Shown piece after piece: positions 1 through 8,457 of a stretch of 64,000 bases of DNA. Every line of letters starts with the position of its first letter. Position 1 is the first letter of the stretch. The translations under genes and the position numbers were made by a program. The notes under the pieces are model-generated. The model saw nothing but the letters and a program-made list of their open reading frames with translations, did no database searches and was not told where the DNA came from. This DNA comes from Hymenobacter nivis (GTDB lineage: Bacteria; Bacteroidota; Bacteroidia; Cytophagales; Hymenobacteraceae): NCBI RefSeq assembly GCF_003149515.1, contig NZ_CP029145.1, forward strand, positions 744,001-808,000, written 5' to 3'.

Positions 1-2013
1 TTTACGCAGTTTTCTTACCCCGGCGGCGTCTCCAGCCACGCCTCGCCCCAAACGCCGGGCTCCATCCACGAGGGCGGCGAACTGGGCTACTCGCTCAGCC
101 ATGCTTTCGGAGCGGTATTCGATAACCCCGAGCTGATCGTGGCCTGCGTAATTGGCGATGGCGAGGCCGAAACCGGGCCGCTGGCCACGTCCTGGCACGC
201 CAATAAGTTCCTCAACCCGGCCAGCGACGGCGTGGTGCTACCTATTCTGCACCTCAACGGCTACAAGATTTCCAACCCCACGGTGCTGGCCCGCATCACG
301 CATGAGGAACTTGACCAGCTGCTGCGCGGCTATGGCTGGACGCCCTACTACGTGGAGGGCCACGAGCCCGCGCTGATGCACCAGGCCATGGCCGCCGCGC
401 TGGAAGAGGTGGTTTGCGACATCCACCAGATTCAGCAGCGGGCCCGCGAGCACGGCGACCTCACCCGGCCGCGCTGGCCGATGATTGTGCTGAAATCGCC
501 CAAAGGCTGGACCGGCCCGAAGGAAGTGGATGGCGTGCCCAACGAGGGTACCTTTCATTCGCACCAGGTGCCGCTGGCCGTGTCGGCCAGCGCGCCGCCC
601 GAACATCTGGCGCAGCTAGAAGGCTGGTTAAGAAGCTATAAGCCTGAAGAGTTGTTCGACGCCGCGGGCCGCTTGCGGCCTGAGCTGGCCGAGCTGGCCC
701 CGCGCGGCAACCGCCGCATGGGGGCCAATCCCCACGCCAACGGCGGCCTGCTGCTGCACGACCTGCACCTGCCCGACTACGCCGACTACGCCGTGGCCGT
801 GCCCGCGCCGGGTGCCGTGGAGGCCAGCGACACGGGCACGGTGGGCCAGTTTTTGCGCGATGTGCTGAAGCTGAACCAGGAGCCGCGCAACTTCCGCGTT
901 TTCGGGCCCGACGAAACGATGTCGAACAAGCTCGAAGCCGTGTTTGAAGCCACCAATCGCCAGTGGGACGCCGCGGTGGAGGTCAATGACGAGTTTCTGG
1001 CGCCCGACGGGGGCGTGGTGGAAATGCTGAGCGAGCACCAGTGCGAGGGCTGGCTGGAAGGGTATTTATTGACTGGCCGCCACGGCTTGTTCAACTGCTA
1101 CGAGGCGTTCGTGCACATCGTTGATTCGATGTTCAACCAGCACGCCAAGTGGCTCAAGCTGACGCTCGAAATTCCGTGGCGGCGTAAAATTTCTTCGCTC
1201 AACTACCTGCTCACGTCCACTGTGTGGCGGCAGGACCATAACGGCTTCACGCACCAGGACCCGGGGTTTATCGACCACGTTATCAATAAGAAAGCCAGTA
1301 TTGTGCGGGTGTATTTGCCGCCCGACGCCAACTGCTTGCTCTCGGTGATGGACCACTGCCTGCGCAGCCGCCACTACGTGAACGTGATTGTGGCCGGCAA
1401 GCACCCCGCTCCGCAGTGGCTGGCAATGGACGCGGCCCGCACGCATTGCGCCGAGGGCATTGGCCTCTGGGCCTGGGCCAGCACCGACGCCGGCCAGGAG
1501 CCCGATGCCGTACTGGCCTGCTGCGGCGACGTGCCGACCCTCGAAATCCTGGCCGCTGCCAGCATCCTGCGCGAGCATTTGCCGGAGCTTAAAATCCGGG
1601 TTATCAACGTGGTCGATTTGATGAAGCTGCAGTCGGCCACCGAGCACCCCCACGGCCTGGATGAGGCCGATTACGACGCGCTGTTTACCCGCGACAAGCC
1701 CGTCATTTTTGCCTTCCACGGCTACCCCTGGCTGGTGCATCGCCTCACCTACAACCGCGCCAACAACCAGCACATGCACGTGCGCGGCTACAAGGAGGAG
1801 GGCACCATCACCACGGCCTTCGACATGACGGTGCTCAACGACATGGACCGCTTTCACCTGGCCATGGACGTGCTCGACCGCGTGCCCGGCCTCGGCAACA
1901 AGGGCGCGTATCTCAAACAGCAGCTGAAGGATAAGTTGGTGGAGCACAAGCGCTACATCAACCAACACGGCGAGGACATGCCCGAAATCCGCAACTGGCA
2001 GTGGAAGGCCTGA
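1..2013 (+). CDS. xfp: Phosphoketolase (xylulose-5-P / fructose-6-P), 5' truncated by window edge
   Basis: The reading frame is open from base 1, so the gene starts upstream; 670 residues are visible and about 120 N-terminal residues are missing compared with the usual 790-800. The enzyme is a cytoplasmic thiamine-diphosphate protein that splits xylulose-5-phosphate or fructose-6-phosphate with phosphate into acetyl-phosphate plus glyceraldehyde-3-phosphate or erythrose-4-phosphate. The TPP-binding motif GDGEAETGP lies at about 157-183 and is preceded by the family signature [14 protein letters not shown]. The C-terminal part contains the typical stretches [19 protein letters not shown] and [13 protein letters not shown]. 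It is followed after 57 bases by a class I aldolase, which suggests a joint role in a phosphoketolase-type sugar route. A perfect hairpin between the two genes could end transcription or set different levels. Family assignment is secure; preference for one substrate cannot be read from sequence. Confidence 0.97.
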   Translation, partial: FTQFSYPGGVSSHASPQTPGSIHEGGELGYSLSHAFGAVFDNPELIVACVIGDGEAETGPLATSWHANKFLNPASDGVVLPILHLNGYKISNPTVLARITHEELDQLLRGYGWTPYYVEGHEPALMHQAMAAALEEVVCDIHQIQQRAREHGDLTRPRWPMIVLKSPKGWTGPKEVDGVPNEGTFHSHQVPLAVSASAPPEHLAQLEGWLRSYKPEELFDAAGRLRPELAELAPRGNRRMGANPHANGGLLLHDLHLPDYADYAVAVPAPGAVEASDTGTVGQFLRDVLKLNQEPRNFRVFGPDETMSNKLEAVFEATNRQWDAAVEVNDEFLAPDGGVVEMLSEHQCEGWLEGYLLTGRHGLFNCYEAFVHIVDSMFNQHAKWLKLTLEIPWRRKISSLNYLLTSTVWRQDHNGFTHQDPGFIDHVINKKASIVRVYLPPDANCLLSVMDHCLRSRHYVNVIVAGKHPAPQWLAMDAARTHCAEGIGLWAWASTDAGQEPDAVLACCGDVPTLEILAAASILREHLPELKIRVINVVDLMKLQSATEHPHGLDEADYDALFTRDKPVIFAFHGYPWLVHRLTYNRANNQHMHVRGYKEEGTITTAFDMTVLNDMDRFHLAMDVLDRVPGLGNKGAYLKQQLKDKLVEHKRYINQHGEDMPEIRNWQWKA

Positions 2014-2017
2014 GCAG

Positions 2018-2050
2018 CCTGTAAAACGGAGTGCCACTCCGTTTTACAGG
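2018..2050 (+). terminator. Perfect 15-bp hairpin between xfp and aldolase
   Basis: The arms cctgtaaaacggagt (2018-2032) and actccgttttacagg (2036-2050) pair perfectly around a 3-base loop. It starts 5 bases after the phosphoketolase stop codon. There is no long T tract, so it may be a terminator, an attenuator or an mRNA 3'-end stabiliser. Confidence 0.6.
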
Positions 2051-2070
2051 TCTATTTTAATAGCAATACC

Positions 2071-3084
2071 ATGAATATAAACCCCTTAACCACCACCGCC
2101 CAGGCCCTTGTAGTTCCCGGCAAAGGCCTGCTGGCGATGGACGAAAGCACCGGCACCTGCAATGCCCGCTTCGCTGCCCTGGGCCTCCCCGAAACCATAG
2201 AAGCCCGCAGCGCCTACCGCGAGCTGCTGGTGACCACGCCGGGGCTGGGCGAGGGCATCAGCGGGGCCATTCTGTTCGATGAAACCATCCGGCAGCACAC
2301 GGCGGCGGGCGTTTCGTTGGTAGAAATCTTGCAGCAGGCGGGCATCATCCCCGGCATCAAGGTGGACCTGGGCGCGCACGAGCTGGCTGGCTTTCCTGGT
2401 GAGCAGGTCACCGAAGGGCTCGATGGCCTGCGCCCGCGCCTGACCGAGTACGCGGCGTTGGGGGCCCGCTTCGCCAAGTGGCGGGCGGTGCTCACCATTG
2501 GCCACGACCGGCCTAGCCGGGCCGGCATCGCGGCCAATGCCCATGCCCTGGCCCGCTACGCCGCCCTGTGCCAGGCGGCCGGCCTGGTGCCCATCGTGGA
2601 GCCCGAAGTGCTGCTGACTGGCTCCCACTCCCTGGCCCGGTGCGCCGCCGTGACCGAGGAAGTGCTGCACGAGGTGTTCGCCCAGCTGCGCATGCAGGGC
2701 GTGGCCCTGGAAGGGATGCTGCTGAAGCCCAGCATGGTGCTGGCCGGCGCCGACTGCCCCAAGCAGCCCACCACTGCGCAGGTGGCCGACGCTACTGTGG
2801 CTTGCCTGCTGCGCACGGTGCCGGCGGCCGTGCCGGGCGTGGCGTTTTTGTCGGGTGGGCAGTCGCCCGAGGAAGCCACGCGCCACCTGGCAGCCATGCA
2901 CGAGCGGTTTGCCGGCCGGCTGCCGTGGGCGCTGACGTTTTCGTTTGGCCGGGCGCTGCAACAGCCGGCCCTGGAAATATGGGCCGGGCAGGCGGCCAAC
3001 GTGGCCGCCGCCCAGCAGGCGCTGCTGGAACGGGTGCGCGGCAATATGGTGGCAATTACGGCGGGTAGCGCAGTGGCCATGTAA
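2071..3084 (+). CDS. fba: Class I fructose-bisphosphate aldolase
   Basis: A 337-residue protein of the plant/animal-like class I aldolase family, which reversibly cleaves fructose-1,6-bisphosphate into dihydroxyacetone phosphate and glyceraldehyde-3-phosphate through a lysine Schiff base and needs no metal. The N-terminal signature GKGLLAMDESTGTCNARF is at residues 17-34 and the likely Schiff-base lysine is K219 in GMLLKPSMVLAG. SGGQSPEEAT and ALTFSFGRALQ match the C-terminal half of the barrel. Length is close to the 340-360 usual for the family. It follows xfp on the same strand after 57 bases and faces a convergent YtxH/CsbD gene, with a 32-bp-arm hairpin between them. The ATG at 2071 is the only start that keeps the N-terminal motif. 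Confidence 0.96.
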   Translation: MNINPLTTTAQALVVPGKGLLAMDESTGTCNARFAALGLPETIEARSAYRELLVTTPGLGEGISGAILFDETIRQHTAAGVSLVEILQQAGIIPGIKVDLGAHELAGFPGEQVTEGLDGLRPRLTEYAALGARFAKWRAVLTIGHDRPSRAGIAANAHALARYAALCQAAGLVPIVEPEVLLTGSHSLARCAAVTEEVLHEVFAQLRMQGVALEGMLLKPSMVLAGADCPKQPTTAQVADATVACLLRTVPAAVPGVAFLSGGQSPEEATRHLAAMHERFAGRLPWALTFSFGRALQQPALEIWAGQAANVAAAQQALLERVRGNMVAITAGSAVAM

Positions 3085-3119
3085 TTGCCAAGCAAGGGCC
3101 CGGGCCCTTGGAGCCACGC

Positions 3120-3184
3120 AACGCGCCCCCCGCCGGGCAGTGCCGGACCAACTTGGTCCGGCACTGCCCGGCGGGGGGCGCGTT
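3120..3184. terminator. Very long perfect hairpin (32-bp arms) between convergent genes
   Basis: The arms at 3120-3151 and 3153-3184 are perfect reverse complements with a single central base; the arm begins aacgcgccccccgcc. It lies between the stop codons of the aldolase (+) and the CsbD-like gene (-), so it is well placed as a bidirectional terminator. The arms are far longer than a typical intrinsic terminator. Confidence 0.7.
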
Positions 3185-3205
3185 ATGCGTCAGTTGACGG
3201 GTGCC

Positions 3206-3535
3206 TTACAGCGCGTTCAACATTTTGACGACTTGGCGCTTGCGCATGCCCAGTTTGGCTTGCAGGCGGCCCACCAGCTCGTGGCCTTTGCCTTCCACGT
3301 AGGTCAGGTCTTCGTTGGTGAGCTGGGTGTAGGCGTGTTGCAGCTTGGTTTTGAGCTGGTCCCAGTCGCCGCGCAGGTGCAGGCGGTGGTCCACGCGCAG
3401 GTTGCGGAACTTGCGGCGGCGCTCGATGCTTTTTTGGGAGTACAGCAGGATTCCGGCGAGGGCCCCTACGCCAGCCCCGGCGAGGGCGGTGAGCAGGACT
3501 TTACCGGTTTTGTTTTTGGGGGTTTCGCACGTCAT
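3206..3535 (-). CDS. Small YtxH/CsbD-like stress protein
   Basis: A 109-residue protein when started at the ATG at 3535; an upstream in-frame ATG at 3607 would add 24 residues of low-complexity sequence that look non-coding. Residues about 8-36 (KTGKVLLTALAGAGVGALAG) form one Gly/Ala-rich membrane segment with the look of a YtxH domain. The C-terminal half (GDWDQLKTKLQHAY, then LTYVEGKGHELVGRLQAK) resembles the CsbD fold: a short charged helical repeat in which W, Y and KG positions recur. CsbD and YtxH proteins are usually small general-stress proteins of unknown mechanism. It stands alone on the minus strand, convergent with the aldolase. The combination of a membrane anchor and a CsbD-like tail in one chain is inferred from pattern alone. 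Confidence 0.8.
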   Translation of the reverse strand: MTCETPKNKTGKVLLTALAGAGVGALAGILLYSQKSIERRRKFRNLRVDHRLHLRGDWDQLKTKLQHAYTQLTNEDLTYVEGKGHELVGRLQAKLGMRKRQVVKMLNAL

Positions 3536-4079
3536 GGCAAGTGAGCTAAAAAAGTGGGGGAGGCCGCCACCGGCCAGCGGTAGCGCGGGTCGGTGGTGGT
3601 TTAGCAAAGGTTCCGCCGCCCGGTGTCCGCTGGCCCTGACTATCGTCAGAACAATGGATGACGTTCGTCATGCATTGTTCAAATGGTGCAATTTGCCCGC
3701 CTTGCCGGTCCACCGCCGTGGGCCCCGGGTGCGCCGGGGCAGCTCGTGTTGCGCCCGGGCCATGGCGCAGAATTACGCCGCGCCCGTGCGCCTGCGCCGG
3801 CCGGCTGGCCGGCTGGGTTGCGCGGGGCCCCCGCTGCTGCCCGCACCCAAGCCGCCAGCACCGGCTTGACAAACGTCAGCCTTTTCAATGATTACCGTCA
3901 GGGTAGGGGTGGGCGGCAAGGGCGAATTTTGATTTTGCCTCCTTGCTCTGGTGGGCGGTGCCGCGAGGAGTTTGCCAGCAGCAAAACTCCGCCGTGCCCG
4001 TACCTTTGCCCGCCCGTTTGAGCAGGCCCCTGGTAGCGTAGGGACTCCTCGTTTTCTTATATGCGCCACCACCTTTTAT
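3536..4079. other. Gene-less stretch upstream of the 135-bp repeat
   Basis: I see no supported gene in these 544 bases; the open frames here are GC-rich shadows. Short inverted sequences around gacgttcgtcat (3660-3671) and tgacaaacgtcag (3867-3879) are visible. A possible original start codon of the downstream STAS-like gene is the ATG at 4061-4063. Confidence 0.5.
4001..4008 (+). promoter_or_regulatory. Candidate Bacteroidota -7 box TACCTTTG
   Basis: TACCTTTG matches the Bacteroidota -7 consensus TAnnTTTG. No clear TTTG -33 box lies at the usual spacing. It would drive the STAS-like gene, from which it is now separated by the 135-bp repeat. Confidence 0.35.
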
Positions 4080-4214
4080 ACTGCTCACGAAGTGGAATGC
4101 GAAAACGAAGTAGGGTGCGGGGCTTGTCCCCGCCCGTCCTTGAACGGTTCCGTCGGCTTTCGTTCCACGACGGGCGGGGACAAGCCTCCCACCCTACTTC
4201 GTGACGAGTACAGT
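4080..4214. repeat. 135-bp inverted-repeat element, copy A (MITE-like)
   Basis: A palindromic element whose second copy lies at 49492-49626, also 135 bp. The ends are actgctcacgaagt and acttcgtgacgagtacagt, and the core arms (4105-4138 and 4169-4202) are nearly perfect reverse complements around cgaagtagggtg. It encodes nothing. It is inserted at the 5' end of the STAS-like gene: the GTG at 4201 that opens the present frame lies inside the repeat. Joining ATG CGC CAC CAC CTT TTA (4061-4078) to GAA TCT at 4216 would restore a plausible N-terminus. No transposase is recognisable, so a non-autonomous transposon is the best guess. Confidence 0.85.
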
Positions 4215-4215
4215 T

Positions 4216-4587
4216 GAATCTCCCACGCTCGTGCTCGACTACGACGTTGTGGACTACCTGCTGAATGCCCGATGGGGCCCCGAGCAAACCCTGGCCTCGA
4301 CCCAGGCCGGCTACGAGCAAATTCTGGCGGGGCTGCCGGCCCAGCACTGCCACCGCCTGCTCGACGCCCGCCGCGCCGCGCATCTGGTGTGGAACGAGCT
4401 GGCCACCTAGATGGCCACCGACTGGTGCCCGCGCGCCCACCGGGCGGGCCTGCTGCGCCACGCCGTGGTCTTTGCCGAAGACTTCTTTGGGCACCTCGCC
4501 ACCGAGCTGGTGCTGGCGCGGGTAGGCGGCCAGCTCGTGGGCTTCAACTCGGAAGCCGCTACCCGCCAGATGCCGCTGGCCCCGTAG
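4216..4587 (+). pseudogene. STAS/SEC14-like hypothetical protein, broken
   Basis: One continuous frame from 4201 to 4587 is interrupted by an in-frame TAG at 4408-4410. The two halves read naturally together: ESPTLVLDYDVVDYLL..., LVWNELAT, stop, MATDWCPRAHRAGLLRHAVV, ending NSEAATRQMPLAP. The overall pattern (short beta strands, central RLLDARR, then a helix and VVFAEDFFG) resembles the small STAS/SEC14-like proteins common in Hymenobacter, usually about 130 residues with no known function. The 5' end has been displaced by the 135-bp repeat at 4080-4214, so both the start and the middle are damaged. A CAG to TAG change (Gln codon) would explain the internal stop. I treat it as a pseudogene; read-through is possible but unsupported. 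Confidence 0.65.
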
Positions 4588-4623
4588 GCTGGTTGCTGCC
4601 GTTTCTGTCTCTCCTTCCCCCTT

Positions 4624-5529
4624 ATGCTGCTCGATACCAGGCTGCCCGCGCATTACATCTTCCGGGGTATTTGGCCCGATATGGCGCGGGTATTGTTGAT
4701 TTCCAGTTTTTTCCACTTTCTGAAGCTGGCCCTGGGGGCCTACCTGCCGCCCGTGCCGTTGCAGCTGCCTACCATTTTGGGCAGCCTGATTTCGCTGCTG
4801 CTGGCCTTCAAAACCAACCAGTCGTACGAGCGCTGGTGGGAGGCCCGCAAAATTTGGGGCGCCATCGTCAACGACTCGCGCACGCTGGTGCTCCAGGCCA
4901 CCGGCTTTGTGCCCGAGGCGCAGCTGGCCGGCCCGGCCGCGCCCCTGCGGGCGCTGGCCTACCGCCAGATAGCCTGGTGCTACTGCCTGGGCGAAACCCT
5001 GCGCGGCCTCGACCCCGCCGCCACGTTGGCGCGTTACCTGCCTGAAAAAGAAGTGGCTTATGCTCAATCGCAGGCGAATAAGCCGCTGGCCCTGCTGGCC
5101 CTGCACACCGCCCAGCTCAAAGAATGGTACCAGCTGGGGGCCCTCAACCCCTTCCAGCAAGTGCAGCTGGATGCTACGCTGGTGCGCCTCTGCGATGCCC
5201 TGGGCCAGGCCGAGCGCCTCAAGAGCACGGTGTTTCCGGCCAGCTACCGGCGCTTGGTGCACTTCTTTATCTACCTGTTTCTGCTCACGCTCTCGCTGGG
5301 CCTGGTGCAAACCATCGGCCTCTGGGAAATCCCGGTGCTGCTGATCACGGCTTCCACCTTTTTTCTGCTGGAGCGCACCGCCCGCGAGCTGCAAGACCCC
5401 TTCCGCAACGCGCCCACCGATACGCCGGTCACGGCCCTGGCCCGCACCGTCGAAATCAACCTCTGCCAGTTGCTGGGCGAGGTAGCGGCGCCCGCGCCAC
5501 TTGCGGCCGAGGCGTTTTACCTGCTGTGA
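4624..5529 (+). CDS. Bestrophin-family (UPF0187) anion channel protein
   Basis: A 301-residue inner-membrane protein of the bacterial bestrophin family, homologues of which form pentameric ion channels. The N-terminal signature is clear: an early hydrophobic helix (VLLISSFFHFLKLALGAYLP), then LPTILGSLISLLLAFKTNQS followed by YERWWEARKIWGAIVNDSR, the hallmark of the family. A second membrane pair lies around residues 215-250 (VHFFIYLFLLTLSLGLVQTI, then ITASTFFLLERTARELQDPF), with the conserved acidic ELQDPF region. The C-terminal DTPVTALARTVEINL is also typical. The gene stands alone between the broken STAS-like gene and a 153-bp inverted repeat. Ion selectivity cannot be told from sequence. 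Confidence 0.93.
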   Translation: MLLDTRLPAHYIFRGIWPDMARVLLISSFFHFLKLALGAYLPPVPLQLPTILGSLISLLLAFKTNQSYERWWEARKIWGAIVNDSRTLVLQATGFVPEAQLAGPAAPLRALAYRQIAWCYCLGETLRGLDPAATLARYLPEKEVAYAQSQANKPLALLALHTAQLKEWYQLGALNPFQQVQLDATLVRLCDALGQAERLKSTVFPASYRRLVHFFIYLFLLTLSLGLVQTIGLWEIPVLLITASTFFLLERTARELQDPFRNAPTDTPVTALARTVEINLCQLLGEVAAPAPLAAEAFYLL

Positions 5530-5610
5530 GGGAGCGGTCCGGTCCGCTGGCGCAAGCCGGCCGGCCGGCTACCGCTGGGTGGCCTAAGGGGGGCAGCAAA
5601 AGCAAATATG

Positions 5611-5763
5611 GAGCCTTTAGCTGATAGCTATTGGCTTTCTTGTTGATTATTAGTTTATTACCTCCAGATCAATGAAATGCTTGGTCTTAATCAATCATAC
5701 ACTGCCTCGAGCGCGATAAGCTGATCATTAATATGAAAGCCAATAGCTAAAAGCTAATGGCTC
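5611..5763. repeat. 153-bp inverted-repeat element
   Basis: The terminal arms 5611-5638 and 5736-5763 match as inverted repeats at 25 of 28 positions and share the end agctattggcttt. The centre is AT-rich and non-coding, unlike the flanks. It lies between bestrophin and the P-type ATPase. Its gttagct/gccaatagc words resemble the repeat that is translated inside the helicase gene at about 34505-34620. Confidence 0.65.
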
Positions 5764-5797
5764 AATACTTAGCTATCTATTTCGAAGATTTTTACCA

Positions 5798-8284
5798 ATG
5801 CTCAACGCCCAGCCTCAACCCCCCGGCCTCTCCACCGCGGCCATTGCCGCGGCCCGCGCCGCGCACGGCCGCAACGTGCTGCCCGATAGCGCGCCCACCG
5901 GCCTGCTGGCCACGCTGAAAGACGTCGTGACCGAGCCCATGTTTCTGCTGCTGCTGGTGGCCTGCGGGGTGTACGTGGCGCTGGGCGAGGGGGCGGAGGC
6001 CCTCACGCTGGGGGCGGCGTTGCTGGTGGTGGCCAGCATTTCGGTGTACCAGGCGCTGCGCAGCGACGCGGCCCTGGGGGCCCTGCGCGCGCTGACCCAG
6101 CCCCGGGCCCAGGTACGGCGCAACGGCGCGCTGGCCACCGTGCCGGTCGAAGACCTGGTGGTGGGCGACGCCGTGCGCGTGGCCGAAGGCAGCCGCCTGC
6201 CCGCCGACGGCACCATTACCGAAGCCAACGACTTTTCGGCCGACGAGGCCATCCTCACCGGCGAGGCCGTGCCGGTGGCTAAGGCCGTGGGTGCGGCCGT
6301 GTTTGGGGGCACCAGCACGGCCTCGGGCAGCGCCTGGCTCACGCTCACGGCCGTGGGCGGGCACACGAAGCTGGGCCTCATCGGGGCGAGTATGGCCGCG
6401 ATTGAAACCGAAAAAACGCCCTTGCAGCTCCAGGTGCAGCAGTTCGTGGCCCGCATGGCCTGGGTGGGGCTCGGGGCGTTTGCGCTGGTGTGGGGCGTAA
6501 ATTATGCCAAGTCGGGCGATTGGGTCACGGCCCTGCTCTTCGGTCTCACGCTGGCCATGTCCATTTTGCCGGAGGAAATCCCGGTGGCTTTCAGCAGCTT
6601 CATGGCCCTGGGCGCGGCGCGGCTGAGCCGGCTGGGCGTGCTCACCAAGCAGCCCCAAACCGTGGAAAGCCTGGGCTCGGCCACCGTCATCTGCACCGAC
6701 AAAACCGGCACCCTCACCGAGGAAGGCATGGCGGTCCGGCAGGTGTACGACGGGGCCGCGGCCGCCCTCGCCGTCCTGCCCGGCCCGCTCGCGCCCACCG
6801 CCGCGGCGGTGCTGGCCTACGCCCGTTACGCCAGCGAAACCGAGCCTTTCGACCCCATGGAAAAGGCCATCGTGGCCGCTTTTGCCGCCGCCGACCCGGC
6901 CGCCGCCGCCGCGCCCGCCCCCATTCTCCACGAGTATCCGCTGGGCGGCACTCCGCCCATGATGACGCACGTGCGCCAGGTGGGCGGCCAGCCGCTAATT
7001 GCCGCCAAAGGGGCAGTCGAGCACGTGCTGGCCGTGTGCCGCCCCGCCCCGGCGGTGGGCGCCGAAATCCGGCGCGTCACGCAGGCGCTTTCGACGCAGG
7101 GCTACCGGGTGCTGGGCGTGGCGCGGGGCACCCAGCCGGGCCCCGGCTTTCCGGCCGCGCAAGACGATTTTGCCTGGGAATTCTTGGGGCTGGTTGCCCT
7201 CGAAAACCCGCCCAAGGCTAACGCGGCAGCCGTTATCCGGGCCTTTCTTGCTGCCGGCATTCAGGTGAAGATGATAACCGGCGACTTCCCCGAAACGGCC
7301 CAGGCCATTGCCCGCCAGGTAGGCCTGCCGGGGGCCGGTACGCTGCTCACCGGCCAGCAGGTCATGGCCCTGCCGGCCGCCGAGCTGCTGCCGCTGGCGG
7401 CCCGCACGGCGGTGTTCGCCCGCATGTTTCCGGAGGCTAAGCTGAAAGTAGTGGAGGCCCTGAAAGCCACCGGCGAGGTGGTGGCCATGACCGGCGACGG
7501 CGTGAACGACGGCCCCGCCCTCAAGGCTGCCCACATCGGGGTGGCCATGGGCCGGCGCGGTACCGAAGTGGCCCGCCAGGCCGCCTCCCTGGTGCTCGTG
7601 AACGACGACCTGGGCGGCATGGTCACGGCCATCGCCCAGGGCCGGCGCATCTACCAGAACTTCAAAAAAGCGGTGTTCTACGTCGTCTCCATCCACATCC
7701 CGATTGTGCTCACCGTGGCCGTGCCGCTGCTGGCGGGCTGGCGCTGGGAAAACCTGTTTACGCCCGTCCACATCATTTTCCTGGAGCTGGTGATGGGCCC
7801 CACCTGCTCCATTGCCTTCGAAAACGAGCCTGCCGAGGCCGGCCAGATGCGCCAGCCGCCGCGCCCGCTCACCAGCACTTTCCTGGCCGGGGCCGAGCTG
7901 GGCCGTAGCCTGGCGCAGGGCCTGGGCATTGCGGCGGCCGTGCTGGGCGTATACTATTACTTTATGCAGCAGGGCGCGGCCCTGCCGGTGGTGCGCACGC
8001 TCACCTTCGCCACGCTGGTGCTCAGCAACATCGGCCTCACATTGGTCAATCGCTCGTTCACGCAGTCGGTGTTCCAGACCCTGCGCGTGCCCAACCGCCT
8101 GCTCTGGCTGATGCTGGCCCTCACGCTGGCCCTGCTGCTCGTGACGCTGCTGGTGCCGCCGGCGCAACGCCTGTTTGGCTTCGCGCCCGTGCCGCTGGGG
8201 GCCCTGGGCTGGTGCGCCCTGGCCGCGCTGGTAGGGGTAGGGTGGGTGGAGGGGTACAAGGCCGTGCTACGGGCGCGGGACTAG
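5798..8284 (+). CDS. P-type cation-transporting ATPase (P2-like, Ca2+-type)
   Basis: An 828-residue P-type ATPase of the inner membrane. It has an N-terminal cation ATPase domain, the actuator-domain loop ILTGEAVPVAKA, the phosphorylation motif CTDKTGTLT with the catalytic aspartate at residue 301, the hinge motif MTGDGVNDGPALKAA, and a C-terminal six-helix membrane domain. The fourth membrane helix carries ILPEEIPVAFSSF, a P2-type motif close to the PEGLP of calcium pumps, and there is no N-terminal heavy-metal domain or CPC motif. GPTCSIAFENEP in the later membrane region supports the P2A-like group. The start at 5798 gives a complete N-terminus. It is monocistronic as far as can be seen. 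Calcium or another divalent cation is the likely substrate, but the transported ion is an inference. Confidence 0.93.
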   Translation: MLNAQPQPPGLSTAAIAAARAAHGRNVLPDSAPTGLLATLKDVVTEPMFLLLLVACGVYVALGEGAEALTLGAALLVVASISVYQALRSDAALGALRALTQPRAQVRRNGALATVPVEDLVVGDAVRVAEGSRLPADGTITEANDFSADEAILTGEAVPVAKAVGAAVFGGTSTASGSAWLTLTAVGGHTKLGLIGASMAAIETEKTPLQLQVQQFVARMAWVGLGAFALVWGVNYAKSGDWVTALLFGLTLAMSILPEEIPVAFSSFMALGAARLSRLGVLTKQPQTVESLGSATVICTDKTGTLTEEGMAVRQVYDGAAAALAVLPGPLAPTAAAVLAYARYASETEPFDPMEKAIVAAFAAADPAAAAAPAPILHEYPLGGTPPMMTHVRQVGGQPLIAAKGAVEHVLAVCRPAPAVGAEIRRVTQALSTQGYRVLGVARGTQPGPGFPAAQDDFAWEFLGLVALENPPKANAAAVIRAFLAAGIQVKMITGDFPETAQAIARQVGLPGAGTLLTGQQVMALPAAELLPLAARTAVFARMFPEAKLKVVEALKATGEVVAMTGDGVNDGPALKAAHIGVAMGRRGTEVARQAASLVLVNDDLGGMVTAIAQGRRIYQNFKKAVFYVVSIHIPIVLTVAVPLLAGWRWENLFTPVHIIFLELVMGPTCSIAFENEPAEAGQMRQPPRPLTSTFLAGAELGRSLAQGLGIAAAVLGVYYYFMQQGAALPVVRTLTFATLVLSNIGLTLVNRSFTQSVFQTLRVPNRLLWLMLALTLALLLVTLLVPPAQRLFGFAPVPLGALGWCALAALVGVGWVEGYKAVLRARD

Positions 8285-8457
8285 ACGCGGGTGGCTGGAT
8301 GCAATTGTGGGGTCGTAGGTATACGATTCGCGCAGTTTACGGGTCGGGGTACGCTCCGGTCCGCCGGCTTTTTCAGCCGGCCGACCGGTTGTCGTCAGGG
8401 AGAACAACTGGGTACTAGTCAACCGGCCGACCGGGCCGTGCCCGGACCTGAAAACTG

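Noticed and set aside
4057-5394. A 445-residue open frame on the minus strand
   Set aside because: It is antisense to bestrophin and the STAS-like gene, has shadow composition (Gln/Arg/Gly-rich) and no domain; the plus-strand bestrophin is unmistakable.
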